DNA of 7,171 bases, taken from NCBI GenBank assembly GCA_002403075.1, contig DHHB01000092.1, positions 1-7,171 of the forward strand, in the 5' to 3' direction. The translations under genes and the position numbers were made by a program. The notes beneath the pieces are model-generated. The model was given only the letters and a program-made list of their open reading frames with translations, did no database searches and was not told the origin of the DNA. Origin of the DNA: a bacterium UBP1_UBA4783 (GTDB lineage Bacteria > Krumholzibacteriota > Krumholzibacteriia > Krumholzibacteriales > Krumholzibacteriaceae). This document shows, in pieces, positions 1 to 5,746 of this stretch (positions within the stretch are counted from its first letter, which is position 1; each line of letters starts with the position of its first letter).

Positions 1-126
1 CCAGGTACCGGCATTGATCCCGAGCACGCCGCGGTAGGTCGTGACGCCCTGGGCTCGAAGGGACCCGGCCGCGGCGGCCACGAGAATCAAGGCGGCGCAA
101 ACGACCTTTCGCAGTGGAATTCGCAT
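1..126 (-). CDS. Exported protein of unknown function, N-terminal fragment with signal peptide
   Basis: Only the first 42 codons are inside the window, and the gene continues beyond the left edge. The ATG at 126-124 is preceded by CGGAGG at 140-135, which gives 8 nt of spacing and supports this start. The N-terminus looks like a Sec signal peptide: MRIPLRK is a basic n-region, followed by a hydrophobic VVCAALILVAAAAG core and a plausible cleavage after SLRA (residue 25). The mature part begins QGVTTYRGVLGINAGTW. Its glycine and aromatic pattern would suit the first strand of an outer-membrane beta-barrel, but too little is visible to name a family. The position just downstream of a PorU-like gene invites comparison with porV-type genes that follow porU in some Bacteroidota. 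The visible residues do not show a PorV signature. It probably has its own promoter at 184-155. Confidence 0.75.
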   Translation of the reverse strand, partial: MRIPLRKVVCAALILVAAAAGSLRAQGVTTYRGVLGINAGTW

Positions 127-154
127 CGTACAATCCTCCGTTCTTTCTCCTCTA

Positions 155-184
155 TTAATAATAATCCACACCTCGCCGGGTCAA
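155..184 (-). promoter_or_regulatory. Putative sigma70 promoter for the exported-protein gene
   Basis: On the minus strand a -35-like TTGACC (184-179) is followed after 18 nt by a -10-like TATTAA (160-155). The surrounding sequence is an AT-rich patch that stands out in GC-rich DNA. Transcription would start near 149, leaving a leader of about 22 nt that carries the CGGAGG ribosome site of the gene starting at 126. The -10 is imperfect and other registers in the TTATTATTAATA run are possible. The call is an inference from motif and position. Confidence 0.45.
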
Positions 185-195
185 GCGGTTTGACC
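179..195. repeat. Short perfect inverted repeat overlapping the -35 box
   Basis: GGTCAA (179-184) and TTGACC (190-195) are perfect inverted arms separated by 5 nt. A second, mutually exclusive hairpin, GCGGT/ACCGC, overlaps it at 185-197. In the direction of transcription the left arm is the -35 hexamer of the putative promoter. The repeat could be an operator, a weak 3' hairpin for the peptidase transcript, or chance. No uninterrupted U-tract follows it, so it is not called as a terminator. Confidence 0.35.
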
Positions 196-212
196 GCCCG
201 GGCCGGGACGCT

Positions 213-3200
213 CTATCGCAGCAGCACGGCCTTTCCCTCCACCTTCTCCGCGCGGTGGTAGGAGCCGCTGAACTCCACCTCGAGGACGTAGAGGTACGTG
301 CCGTTGGCGAGCCGGTCGCCGGCGAGATCCCTCCCGTCCCAGTACACGCTGTTGAACCCTTCGACCGCCGCAGCGCGGCGCTCCCATACGAGGACGCCGG
401 ACACGTTGTAGACCCTGATCGCGGCCGTTCCCGCGCTCGTCGTCTGGAACACGAAGTTCGTGCCGTCCGAGAACGGGTTCGGGAGGTTGAACACGTCGCT
501 CAGCGCGTAGACACCTTCCTCGACGATCTCGAACGAGAGGGTGTCGGAGGAGGCGGCGCCGAGGTTGTCGAAGACCTTGAGGAGCGCCGTATGGCGCCCC
601 GGCGCGAACCCCGCGGCGAGGGGATATTCGACCGATCCCGACGTATACGATCCGTGATCGTACGTGAAGTAGTCCGTCACGTAGATCGGGTAGCCGCTTC
701 CGTCGAACTCGAGGAAGATCGAGCTCTGGGGATCGGTGCCGAGGATCGCGATCCCGTCGTCGTCCGAGATGTCGGCGATGAGCTTCGCGCCCGTCTTGAC
801 CTTCGTCGCCTGTCCGGCGAAGTAGAGGTTGACGCGGGGCGGCTCCTCGTTCGTCCGCAGGGTATCGGACGGAACGATGAGGAGCGTGTCGCACGCGCCG
901 GCTCCGTCCGCGAAGGCGGAGCTCGCGTACACGCGGATACGCGCATGCGGCCCCGTGCGGCAGCGGCGCGGGACGACGAAAGAGGCGGCGAACCGGCCGC
1001 CCGTCACGTCGACGGTGCCGCGGAAGAGCTCCGCTCCCGGCAGCACGTAGCGCAGAACGAACGGCACGAGACCGCCGACGACCTCGCGGACGTTCTGCTC
1101 GGCTTCCTGCACGACGACGTCGGCGGTGCCGTTCCACGAGCTGTAGACGGTTCCGCCCGATCGGATCGAGCCTTCGACGCGATACCGCTCCCCCGTGAGG
1201 AGCGTGTCGATCGACGCCGTCTCGATCTCGACCCGGTGAGCGGGCAGCGCGAGCTTCAGGGCGGGATCGCCGAGACAGATGTACTTGACGTTGTTGCTCT
1301 CGTACCCCGACCCCGAGGGGCTCGTGACGACCGCGTACTTGGCGAGCTGCAGCGCGAGCCCGACCGGCCGCGTGCCGGTGCTGTCCTTCGACGTGAAGAG
1401 CGCCCGGTAGATCGCCGCGTTGAGCAGCGTATTCGGATAGAGGTAGGTCGGCGCCGCCGCGGATATCGTGCCGATGGCCCCGCCGCCGTCGTAGGTGACC
1501 ATGTTTTGCGCCATGCTCCGCTGGTAGGGCGAATCGAGATCCCCCACCGAGCAGGAGAAGGAGAGCATGAGCGGGCGCCTCGTCGCGTTCGTGAGGGAGT
1601 AGATGTCCGAGTTCACCATGACGCGCTCGTCCGCCATCTGCTGCGGCGAGCCGTGTCCGTTGAAGTTCACGATGAGCGCCCCGTCGCTCCACTCGCTCAG
1701 GTAGTCCCGGCGCGCCGCGGGCTTCACGTCGCCGAGGAACGGATAGGTATGGAGGTAGATCTTTCGCAGATCGGCCACCGTCGGGAACGGACCGTCGCGC
1801 CTCGCGAGCTCCTCCGTCGAGATGAGAAATTCGAAATCGTCGTCCCGCGAGGTCGAGTACTCGTCGTCCGCGCAGAGAATCACCTTTTCTCGCCACGGCC
1901 CGTACACGGGACGCTCCTCGTAATCGACGATGCGCTGCGCCCACGCGTTCGCCTCGCGATCGGTGAGCACCGACATGCGCCCGATGGCGAGGTCGGGCGC
2001 CCGGTCGACGCCGCCGTCGAGCTTTACGAGGAAATCCTCGTCCTCGACCGCCTCGGACTCGTTCGAGTACCGGAGATTCATGTAGAAGGGCAGAAAATCG
2101 TTGGAGCGGCCGAGGACGTTCCGCGGATCGTACGTGCCGTTCCCGATGAGCAATACGTACGAGAGCGCGGGATCCCCCGCTCCGGAGCACTCGTCGCGGT
2201 CGTAGAGAAACTTGAGATAGTTGCGGACGGCGATCGGATCCTTGTGCCCGCCCGAGAAGTTCGCGTACACGTCGCGGATATCGACCGCCCGCACGACCGG
2301 AGAGGCGATCCCCTCGATCCCCCGGCGGCGGTGCGCCGCGAGCGCGAGCGCGGCGTCGCGGAAGGCCTCGTGATAGACGATGACCATGTGGGGGCACGCG
2401 CTCTCGTCCCGGAGCGACGGAACGACCGCGGTCGCGAGCGTCGGCTTGCGGAGCGCGGAGCGCGCCACCGCGAAGTAGCGGCGCGGCGCCGGCCCGATCG
2501 AATCCTGAAAGGCGATGCCGCCGCCCGACGGAGACCAGCCGGTGCAGAGCGCCGGCGCCTCGTTCCGGCTCGCGTCGAAGAGAAAGAGCTCCCCCGAAGG
2601 AAATCCCGACAGGGCGAACCGCGCCCGGAGCGGCCTCGCCGGAGCGGCGAAGTCGAGCTCTCCGCTCTTCGCCCGCAGCAGCCGCCGGTACGCGATCTCG
2701 TACCAGAAGATGTACATCTCGTTGTCGAGCGGCTTCGTCACGACGACGGTGTTGCGCCCCTCGACGAGGTTCGATACCCCCGCGAGGAGCGTTCTCATGC
2801 CGCCCGGATTGTATCCGTAGGGGACGGACCACGTGAGGGTGCCGATCACGTCGTTGTTCAGCCGGTAGGTCGCCGTGTTCTGGAAGCGGGTGACGTTGAA
2901 GGGGCCGTAGGCCTTCGTCTTGAAGAAGCCGTTCGGATCGGCGATATCGGAGCAGGTGATCTCGTCGACGAAGGTCGACGTGCCGTTCTGCTTGAGCAGC
3001 CTCCAGTACCACCGGTCGTCGGTGTATATCGGGTCGTAGAGGTAGTCCTCCTCGCGGTGGATCCGCGCCTCGTACCACGTTATCGTCGTATCGAAGGGAC
3101 CGGTCTGCGCGACGACGCGCTCGGCCATCCGACGCGGCGGGCCTTCGAACGAGCCCCCCCACGTGAGCCAGTACGCGTGCTCGCTCTCGTACGGATGCTC

Positions 3201-4193
3201 GATGTACTCCCACGGATCGGCCGAGGAGTCGTACTCGCTCGCCCATCCGTTCACGCCGACGCCGAGAAAGAAGAGGGTGTCCCCCGATTGGAAGGAGCCG
3301 GTGCCAGAGCCGCGGTAGAGGATCGCGTGCTCGGTGAGACGGTAGTCCTCGAGAAAGCTGCCGCCGCCCGAGAGGCTGTCCGGCTCGCTGAACGGCCCTC
3401 CGGAGAACAGCCGCAGCGTCCCCGGATCGATCGAGACGGGGTTGACGCCGGCCGCGAGGAGATCGTTGTAGGTCACGATGTAGATCCCCCGCCCCCGCAC
3501 GCCGAGCCTCATCCACCGGTCGGAACGGGCGAACTCGAACGGCGAGCGCTCGAGCGCCGCGGCGCGGGGCCGCTCCGTCTTCCACCCGGACGCCTGCGCC
3601 GCGTTCGCGACGAGATCGTCGACGAGAAACGCCCCGCCTCCCTCCCCTTCGCCGGCCGCCGGCCGGAAGGAGAGGCGCACGACGAGACGCGAGAGACGCA
3701 GAAGCCCCCGCCGTTCGGGATCGAAGAGCACCGGACGGACGTCGACGAACGCGACGGGGCGCTTGCGGACGATCTCGACGCCCGAGAGCTCGACGAAGCG
3801 CGGCTCGCCGAGCGGCGGCGCGGCGGCGAGCGCGGCGCGAGCGTCGGCCCGCGATCCCGTCTCGAGGGCGACCGTCGGCAGCGTTCCGGGAACGAACGTT
3901 ATCTCCTGATCGATCACCTCGAGCCGCACGCCGTCGCGCTCCGGAACGGCGAAGAAGAAGCGCCGCACGGGCAGCATGGGCATGCCGGGAACGTCGAGCA
4001 TGAAGAAATCCTCGAGCGAGACGCGGCAGAGTCGCTCGCCGCCCGCCGTATCGACGACGGCGAGCGAGGGCTCCGCGATCGTGAACTCGATCGTGACGCC
4101 CGCGCGGTCGGACGACACGACGCGGAAGGGCTCCGCGAGGGCCGGGGCCGCCGCGAGCGCCGCGAGCGCGAACGGGAAAATGAGTCGTTTCAT
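213..4193 (-). CDS. porU: PorU-like C25 (gingipain-family) cysteine peptidase, secreted
   Basis: A 1326-residue exported protein. A signal peptide (residues 1-20, MKRLIFPFALAALAAAPALA) is followed by a long N-terminal propeptide/beta region. This contains a PorU-style GIYIVTYNDLLAAGVNP segment near residues 236-252. The C25 caspase-like domain spans about 602-978. It includes IGNGTYDPRN (D689), the catalytic histidine in NFNGHGS (H847) and the catalytic cysteine in LSFSCSVGD (C881). The H-C spacing of 34 is close to that of gingipains. A GGGAIGTISA strand follows, then an LGDP motif at 974-977. The C-terminus (about 1229-1326) is an Ig-like FlgD/T9SS-type domain with LPNPFSDGT (N1239) and WDGRD, ending KAVLLR. 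In Bacteroidota, PorU is the cell-surface sortase that removes C-terminal signals of type IX cargo and attaches the proteins to the surface. The ATG at 4193 has GGAGG 5 nt upstream and overlaps the previous stop as ATGA, implying translational coupling. A generic surface C25 protease is the alternative. The C25 assignment is firm and the PorU role is inferred. Confidence 0.88.
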   Translation of the reverse strand: MKRLIFPFALAALAAAPALAEPFRVVSSDRAGVTIEFTIAEPSLAVVDTAGGERLCRVSLEDFFMLDVPGMPMLPVRRFFFAVPERDGVRLEVIDQEITFVPGTLPTVALETGSRADARAALAAAPPLGEPRFVELSGVEIVRKRPVAFVDVRPVLFDPERRGLLRLSRLVVRLSFRPAAGEGEGGGAFLVDDLVANAAQASGWKTERPRAAALERSPFEFARSDRWMRLGVRGRGIYIVTYNDLLAAGVNPVSIDPGTLRLFSGGPFSEPDSLSGGGSFLEDYRLTEHAILYRGSGTGSFQSGDTLFFLGVGVNGWASEYDSSADPWEYIEHPYESEHAYWLTWGGSFEGPPRRMAERVVAQTGPFDTTITWYEARIHREEDYLYDPIYTDDRWYWRLLKQNGTSTFVDEITCSDIADPNGFFKTKAYGPFNVTRFQNTATYRLNNDVIGTLTWSVPYGYNPGGMRTLLAGVSNLVEGRNTVVVTKPLDNEMYIFWYEIAYRRLLRAKSGELDFAAPARPLRARFALSGFPSGELFLFDASRNEAPALCTGWSPSGGGIAFQDSIGPAPRRYFAVARSALRKPTLATAVVPSLRDESACPHMVIVYHEAFRDAALALAAHRRRGIEGIASPVVRAVDIRDVYANFSGGHKDPIAVRNYLKFLYDRDECSGAGDPALSYVLLIGNGTYDPRNVLGRSNDFLPFYMNLRYSNESEAVEDEDFLVKLDGGVDRAPDLAIGRMSVLTDREANAWAQRIVDYEERPVYGPWREKVILCADDEYSTSRDDDFEFLISTEELARRDGPFPTVADLRKIYLHTYPFLGDVKPAARRDYLSEWSDGALIVNFNGHGSPQQMADERVMVNSDIYSLTNATRRPLMLSFSCSVGDLDSPYQRSMAQNMVTYDGGGAIGTISAAAPTYLYPNTLLNAAIYRALFTSKDSTGTRPVGLALQLAKYAVVTSPSGSGYESNNVKYICLGDPALKLALPAHRVEIETASIDTLLTGERYRVEGSIRSGGTVYSSWNGTADVVVQEAEQNVREVVGGLVPFVLRYVLPGAELFRGTVDVTGGRFAASFVVPRRCRTGPHARIRVYASSAFADGAGACDTLLIVPSDTLRTNEEPPRVNLYFAGQATKVKTGAKLIADISDDDGIAILGTDPQSSIFLEFDGSGYPIYVTDYFTYDHGSYTSGSVEYPLAAGFAPGRHTALLKVFDNLGAASSDTLSFEIVEEGVYALSDVFNLPNPFSDGTNFVFQTTSAGTAAIRVYNVSGVLVWERRAAAVEGFNSVYWDGRDLAGDRLANGTYLYVLEVEFSGSYHRAEKVEGKAVLLR

Positions 4194-4597
4194 GCGCCCC
4201 TCCGTATGAGGAATGCGACAGCCGCCGCCGAGAGGACGGCCTGCACGTAGAGATTGGAAACGCCGAGAACGGCGCCGTGAGCGATGAGCCTGCGGTGCCC
4301 GGGAAAGATCTTCTGGTCGTCCCGTATCGCGCCGAGCTTCCAGAGCAGGTTCTCGAAATCCGGCAGGAGCCCGAACGCGACGCCGAGGGCGACCTTCAGG
4401 TCGAGGGCGCCCCCGAGAGCGATCGCCGCGATCGCGACGGCGGCGAGGACGAGCTCGTATCTCATCCGGTCGATGTCGTGATGCGGCAGTATATCGAGGA
4501 GAACGTGGCTTCCGAGACCGAAGACCGGGGCGAGGATCGGAGTGGGCGCGAACGCGCCCGCGAGCGCCCCCGCGGCGACATGCGTGAAAAGACACAC
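4190..4597 (-). CDS. YdjM-like (PF04307-type) putative membrane-bound metal-dependent hydrolase
   Basis: A 135-residue, mostly hydrophobic protein with histidine and aspartate clusters typical of the YdjM-like inner-membrane family, whose biochemical activity is not established. Visible motifs are THVAAGALAG (H6), GLGSHVLLDILPHHD (H31, D35, H39, H40, D41), GLLPDFEN (D80) and GHRRLIAHG (H101, H107). These could bind a metal. Hydrophobic segments lie at about 8-37, 48-63, 66-79 and 113-131. The start is GTG at 4597. An AGGAG lies about 9 nt upstream, and no in-frame upstream start exists before the previous gene. The gene follows the Trm112-like stop by 26 nt, and its TGA (4192-4190) overlaps the ATG of the peptidase gene. 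The protein is at the short end for the family, but the H/D motifs appear complete. Function in this operon is unknown; the coupling suggests co-expression with the secreted peptidase rather than a proven partnership. Confidence 0.8.
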   Translation of the reverse strand: MCLFTHVAAGALAGAFAPTPILAPVFGLGSHVLLDILPHHDIDRMRYELVLAAVAIAAIALGGALDLKVALGVAFGLLPDFENLLWKLGAIRDDQKIFPGHRRLIAHGAVLGVSNLYVQAVLSAAAVAFLIRRGA

Positions 4598-4623
4598 TGG
4601 GCCGCTCTCCTCCCTCTCGAACC

Positions 4624-4791
4624 CTAATCCATCGCTTCGGCCCGATCGATGAGCATTATGGGGATGTCATCCTCGATCGGGTACCTCACGCGGCACGCCC
4701 GGCACAGAAGACGCGTCCCCGTTTCGTCGAGAACGACGCGTTCCTTGCATTTCGGGCATGCGAGGATATCGAGAAGCTCCTTTTTCACCAT
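4624..4791 (-). CDS. Trm112/UPF0434 (YcaR-like) small zinc-ribbon protein
   Basis: A 55-residue protein with the usual Trm112/UPF0434 pattern: MVKKELLDILACPKCK, then CRAC, then RYPIEDDIPIML. The four cysteines (12, 15, 30, 33) form a C-x2-C...C-x2-C zinc ribbon, and the length is normal for the family. In archaea and eukaryotes Trm112 is a methyltransferase-activating partner; the role of bacterial short homologues is poorly defined, so no specific reaction is assigned. The ATG at 4791 was chosen over an in-frame TTG at 4809. It matches the family N-terminus and has a GGGGGGA purine run (4807-4801) 9 nt upstream, whereas the TTG lies within the U-tract/ribosome-site junction. It is the first gene of a three-gene unit with the YdjM-like and PorU-like genes. 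A promoter and a terminator-like hairpin lie in its leader, so its expression may be attenuated. Confidence 0.9.
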   Translation of the reverse strand: MVKKELLDILACPKCKERVVLDETGTRLLCRACRVRYPIEDDIPIMLIDRAEAMD

Positions 4792-4807
4792 GTTCGTGAT
4801 TCCCCCC

Positions 4808-4859
4808 AAAATAAAAATCCCTGACTACCTCGGAAAGTCGTACGCTTTCCCATCAGGGA
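4808..4859 (-). terminator. Terminator-like hairpin with U-rich tract inside the leader of the Trm112-like gene
   Basis: In the transcript, outer arms TCCCTGA (4859-4853) and TCAGGGA (4824-4818) pair perfectly over 7 bp. Inner arms GGAAAG (4850-4845) and CTTTCC (4837-4832) pair over 6 bp around a 7-nt loop. The two stems are separated by an asymmetric internal loop of 2 and 7 nt. TTTTTATTTT (4817-4808) follows the hairpin immediately, as in a Rho-independent terminator. It lies downstream of a good promoter and 17 nt before the Trm112-like start codon. It would therefore terminate a transcript of about 90 nt or act as an attenuator, not as the end of the dnaE unit. Confidence 0.7.
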
Positions 4860-4899
4860 CATGCAACACGGGTCGATTTCCACCTCGTTCGCTGGCAAG
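4810..4899 (-). ncRNA. Candidate short leader RNA or small RNA (unidentified class)
   Basis: This interval runs from the predicted transcription start of the 4933-4904 promoter to the U-tract of the following terminator-like hairpin, giving about 90 nt of discrete RNA. It encodes no recognisable protein. I compared it by eye with common riboswitch, SRP and ribozyme cores and could not assign a class. Besides the terminal hairpin, GGAAATCG (4881-4874) can pair with CGACTTTCC (4840-4832), leaving one bulged C, in competition with the inner stem. Both ends are inferred. It may be a regulatory 5' leader, a free small RNA, or both. Confidence 0.4.
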
Positions 4900-4903
4900 T
4901 ACA

Positions 4904-4933
4904 ATTATAGACAATCCGCATCGGGAGGGTCAA
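4904..4933 (-). promoter_or_regulatory. Strong sigma70-type promoter for the Trm112-YdjM-PorU unit
   Basis: On the minus strand a -35 TTGACC (4933-4928) and a perfect consensus -10 TATAAT (4909-4904) are separated by 18 nt. The predicted start is around 4900-4896. The -10 sits in a locally AT-rich stretch amid GC-rich sequence. The -35 begins 4 nt after the U-tract of the upstream terminator, so a new transcription unit starts here. Position and near-consensus boxes make this a confident motif-based call. Confidence 0.75.
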
Positions 4934-4937
4934 GGGC

Positions 4938-4973
4938 AAAAAAGGCCGGCCGGGACCTCTCCCGCGCGCCGGC
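4938..4973 (-). terminator. Strong Rho-independent terminator of the dnaE-barrel protein unit
   Basis: Beginning 5 nt after the barrel-protein stop codon, GCCGGC (4973-4968) pairs with GCCGGC (4950-4945). Inside it, CGGGA (4964-4960) pairs with TCCCG (4955-4951) around a GAGG loop, with GCG bulged on the 5' side. One C follows and then TTTTTT (4943-4938). Eleven mostly G-C pairs plus a six-U run are a textbook intrinsic terminator. Confidence 0.85.
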
Positions 4974-4978
4974 GCCCA

Positions 4979-5746
4979 TCAGAAGACGTTGACGTACCAG
5001 ACTTCGATCGAGCGGTAGACGCCCGTCTCGGGTTCGTAGTTGCCGAGAAGGTCCTTGAAGAGGATCTTGAACCGGAGGTTCTCGCGGTAATCGAGCCGTA
5101 TGCCGGTGTCGAGATATCCCCGCCCCCGCGTCCGGCTCGTCGCCGCGCTCTCGCTGTTGTCGTCGAGCGCCGCGTCGTAATCGAGCAGCAGGCTCATCCA
5201 CCGGACGATGCCGATATCGACGCCGGCGAACAGATTGACGCCGGACTCGTCGCGGTTCTCGAACGAGTAGTTGATCCCGCCGTTCAGCGACAGATCGTCG
5301 ATCAGACGGTAGTTCTTGCCGACGACGAGAAAGAGACCGCGCGATTTGCGCTCGTACCGGTCCTCGCTCTCGATGTACCGCCCCTCCCCCTGCGTGTCGA
5401 TTCCGAGGGTGAACGCGGGGCGGGTCACCGTCTCCTCGACGACGCGCAGCCGCGCCTGCAGCCCGATCCTGTCGTTCACCGACATGTCCCCTCTCCCGAT
5501 CACGTCCTGCAGGCCGAAGGAGGCGCCGAGCATGAGCCGGTCGAAGAATCCGACGGCCGCCGAGCCGAGTATGCTGCTCGCGGGGCCCAAATTGCCGTGG
5601 AACAGATAGCCGCCGTGCGGAAGCACGCCCGCCGAGGGAACGCTCACGACCGTGACGTCCTCGAGTATCTGGGCCGGAGCCGCCGAAGCGGCGAACGCCG
5701 CGAACGCGGCCGCGACGGCGATTGTTCTAACGCGAAATCTCCACAT
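4979..5746 (-). CDS. YjbH-like outer-membrane beta-barrel protein
   Basis: A 255-residue exported protein with a clear Sec signal peptide (residues 1-25, basic MWRFRVR then an alanine-rich core, cleavage after SAAPA). The mature chain starts with VVSVPSAGVLPHGGY, a pattern I associate with YjbH-like and related small barrel proteins. It continues as alternating polar and apolar strands with glycine/aromatic girdles (for example LMLGASFGLQDVIG, FTLGIDTQG, LNGGINYSFEN, LFAGVDIGI, GRGYLDTGIRLDY). It ends WYVNVF, and a terminal phenylalanine is the usual BAM-recognised end of an outer-membrane barrel. Location in the outer membrane is well supported; cargo or function is unknown. The ATG at 5746 has GGAGGAG 6 nt upstream and lies inside the 3' end of dnaE, with a 20-nt overlap, so the two genes are likely co-transcribed and coupled. 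A terminator follows directly. Confidence 0.85.
   Translation of the reverse strand: MWRFRVRTIAVAAAFAAFAASAAPAQILEDVTVVSVPSAGVLPHGGYLFHGNLGPASSILGSAAVGFFDRLMLGASFGLQDVIGRGDMSVNDRIGLQARLRVVEETVTRPAFTLGIDTQGEGRYIESEDRYERKSRGLFLVVGKNYRLIDDLSLNGGINYSFENRDESGVNLFAGVDIGIVRWMSLLLDYDAALDDNSESAATSRTRGRGYLDTGIRLDYRENLRFKILFKDLLGNYEPETGVYRSIEVWYVNVF

Noticed and set aside
1..126. Identification of the left-edge gene as porV
   Set aside because: Neighbouring a porU-like gene is suggestive, but the 17 visible mature residues do not show a PorV pattern, so only an exported protein is claimed.
179..197. Hairpin after the peptidase gene as an intrinsic terminator
   Set aside because: The stem is only 5-6 bp and no U-tract follows on the minus strand, only CCCGGCGAGG and later a mixed AT run that fits a promoter -10 better.
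181..3585. A 1134-codon open frame on the minus strand
   Set aside because: It is a second frame of the same DNA as the peptidase gene, dominated by arginine, with no domains. It is a GC-driven shadow.
255..4250. A 1331-codon open frame on the plus strand
   Set aside because: It lies antisense to almost the whole PorU-like gene. Its translation is low-complexity, rich in R, E, V and A, with no recognisable domain. Long antisense frames are expected opposite GC-rich genes, and the minus strand encodes a coherent C25 peptidase here.
4194..4595. N-terminal extension of the peptidase frame by 134 codons
   Set aside because: This stretch encodes the YdjM-like protein in another frame. The extension is arginine-rich nonsense, while the start at 4193 gives a perfect signal peptide, a ribosome site and an ATGA overlap.
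4792..4809. TTG start adding six residues to the Trm112-like protein
   Set aside because: The TTG lies at the end of the hairpin's U-tract, and the next six codons contain the ribosome-binding run of the downstream ATG. The family normally begins as the ATG-started protein does.
4818..4859. Hammerhead-ribozyme-like core (CTGATG ... CCGAGG)
   Set aside because: The conserved GAAA after stem II is replaced by GAGG, and the CTGA that must stay unpaired in the ribozyme core is paired in the outer stem. The resemblance is superficial.
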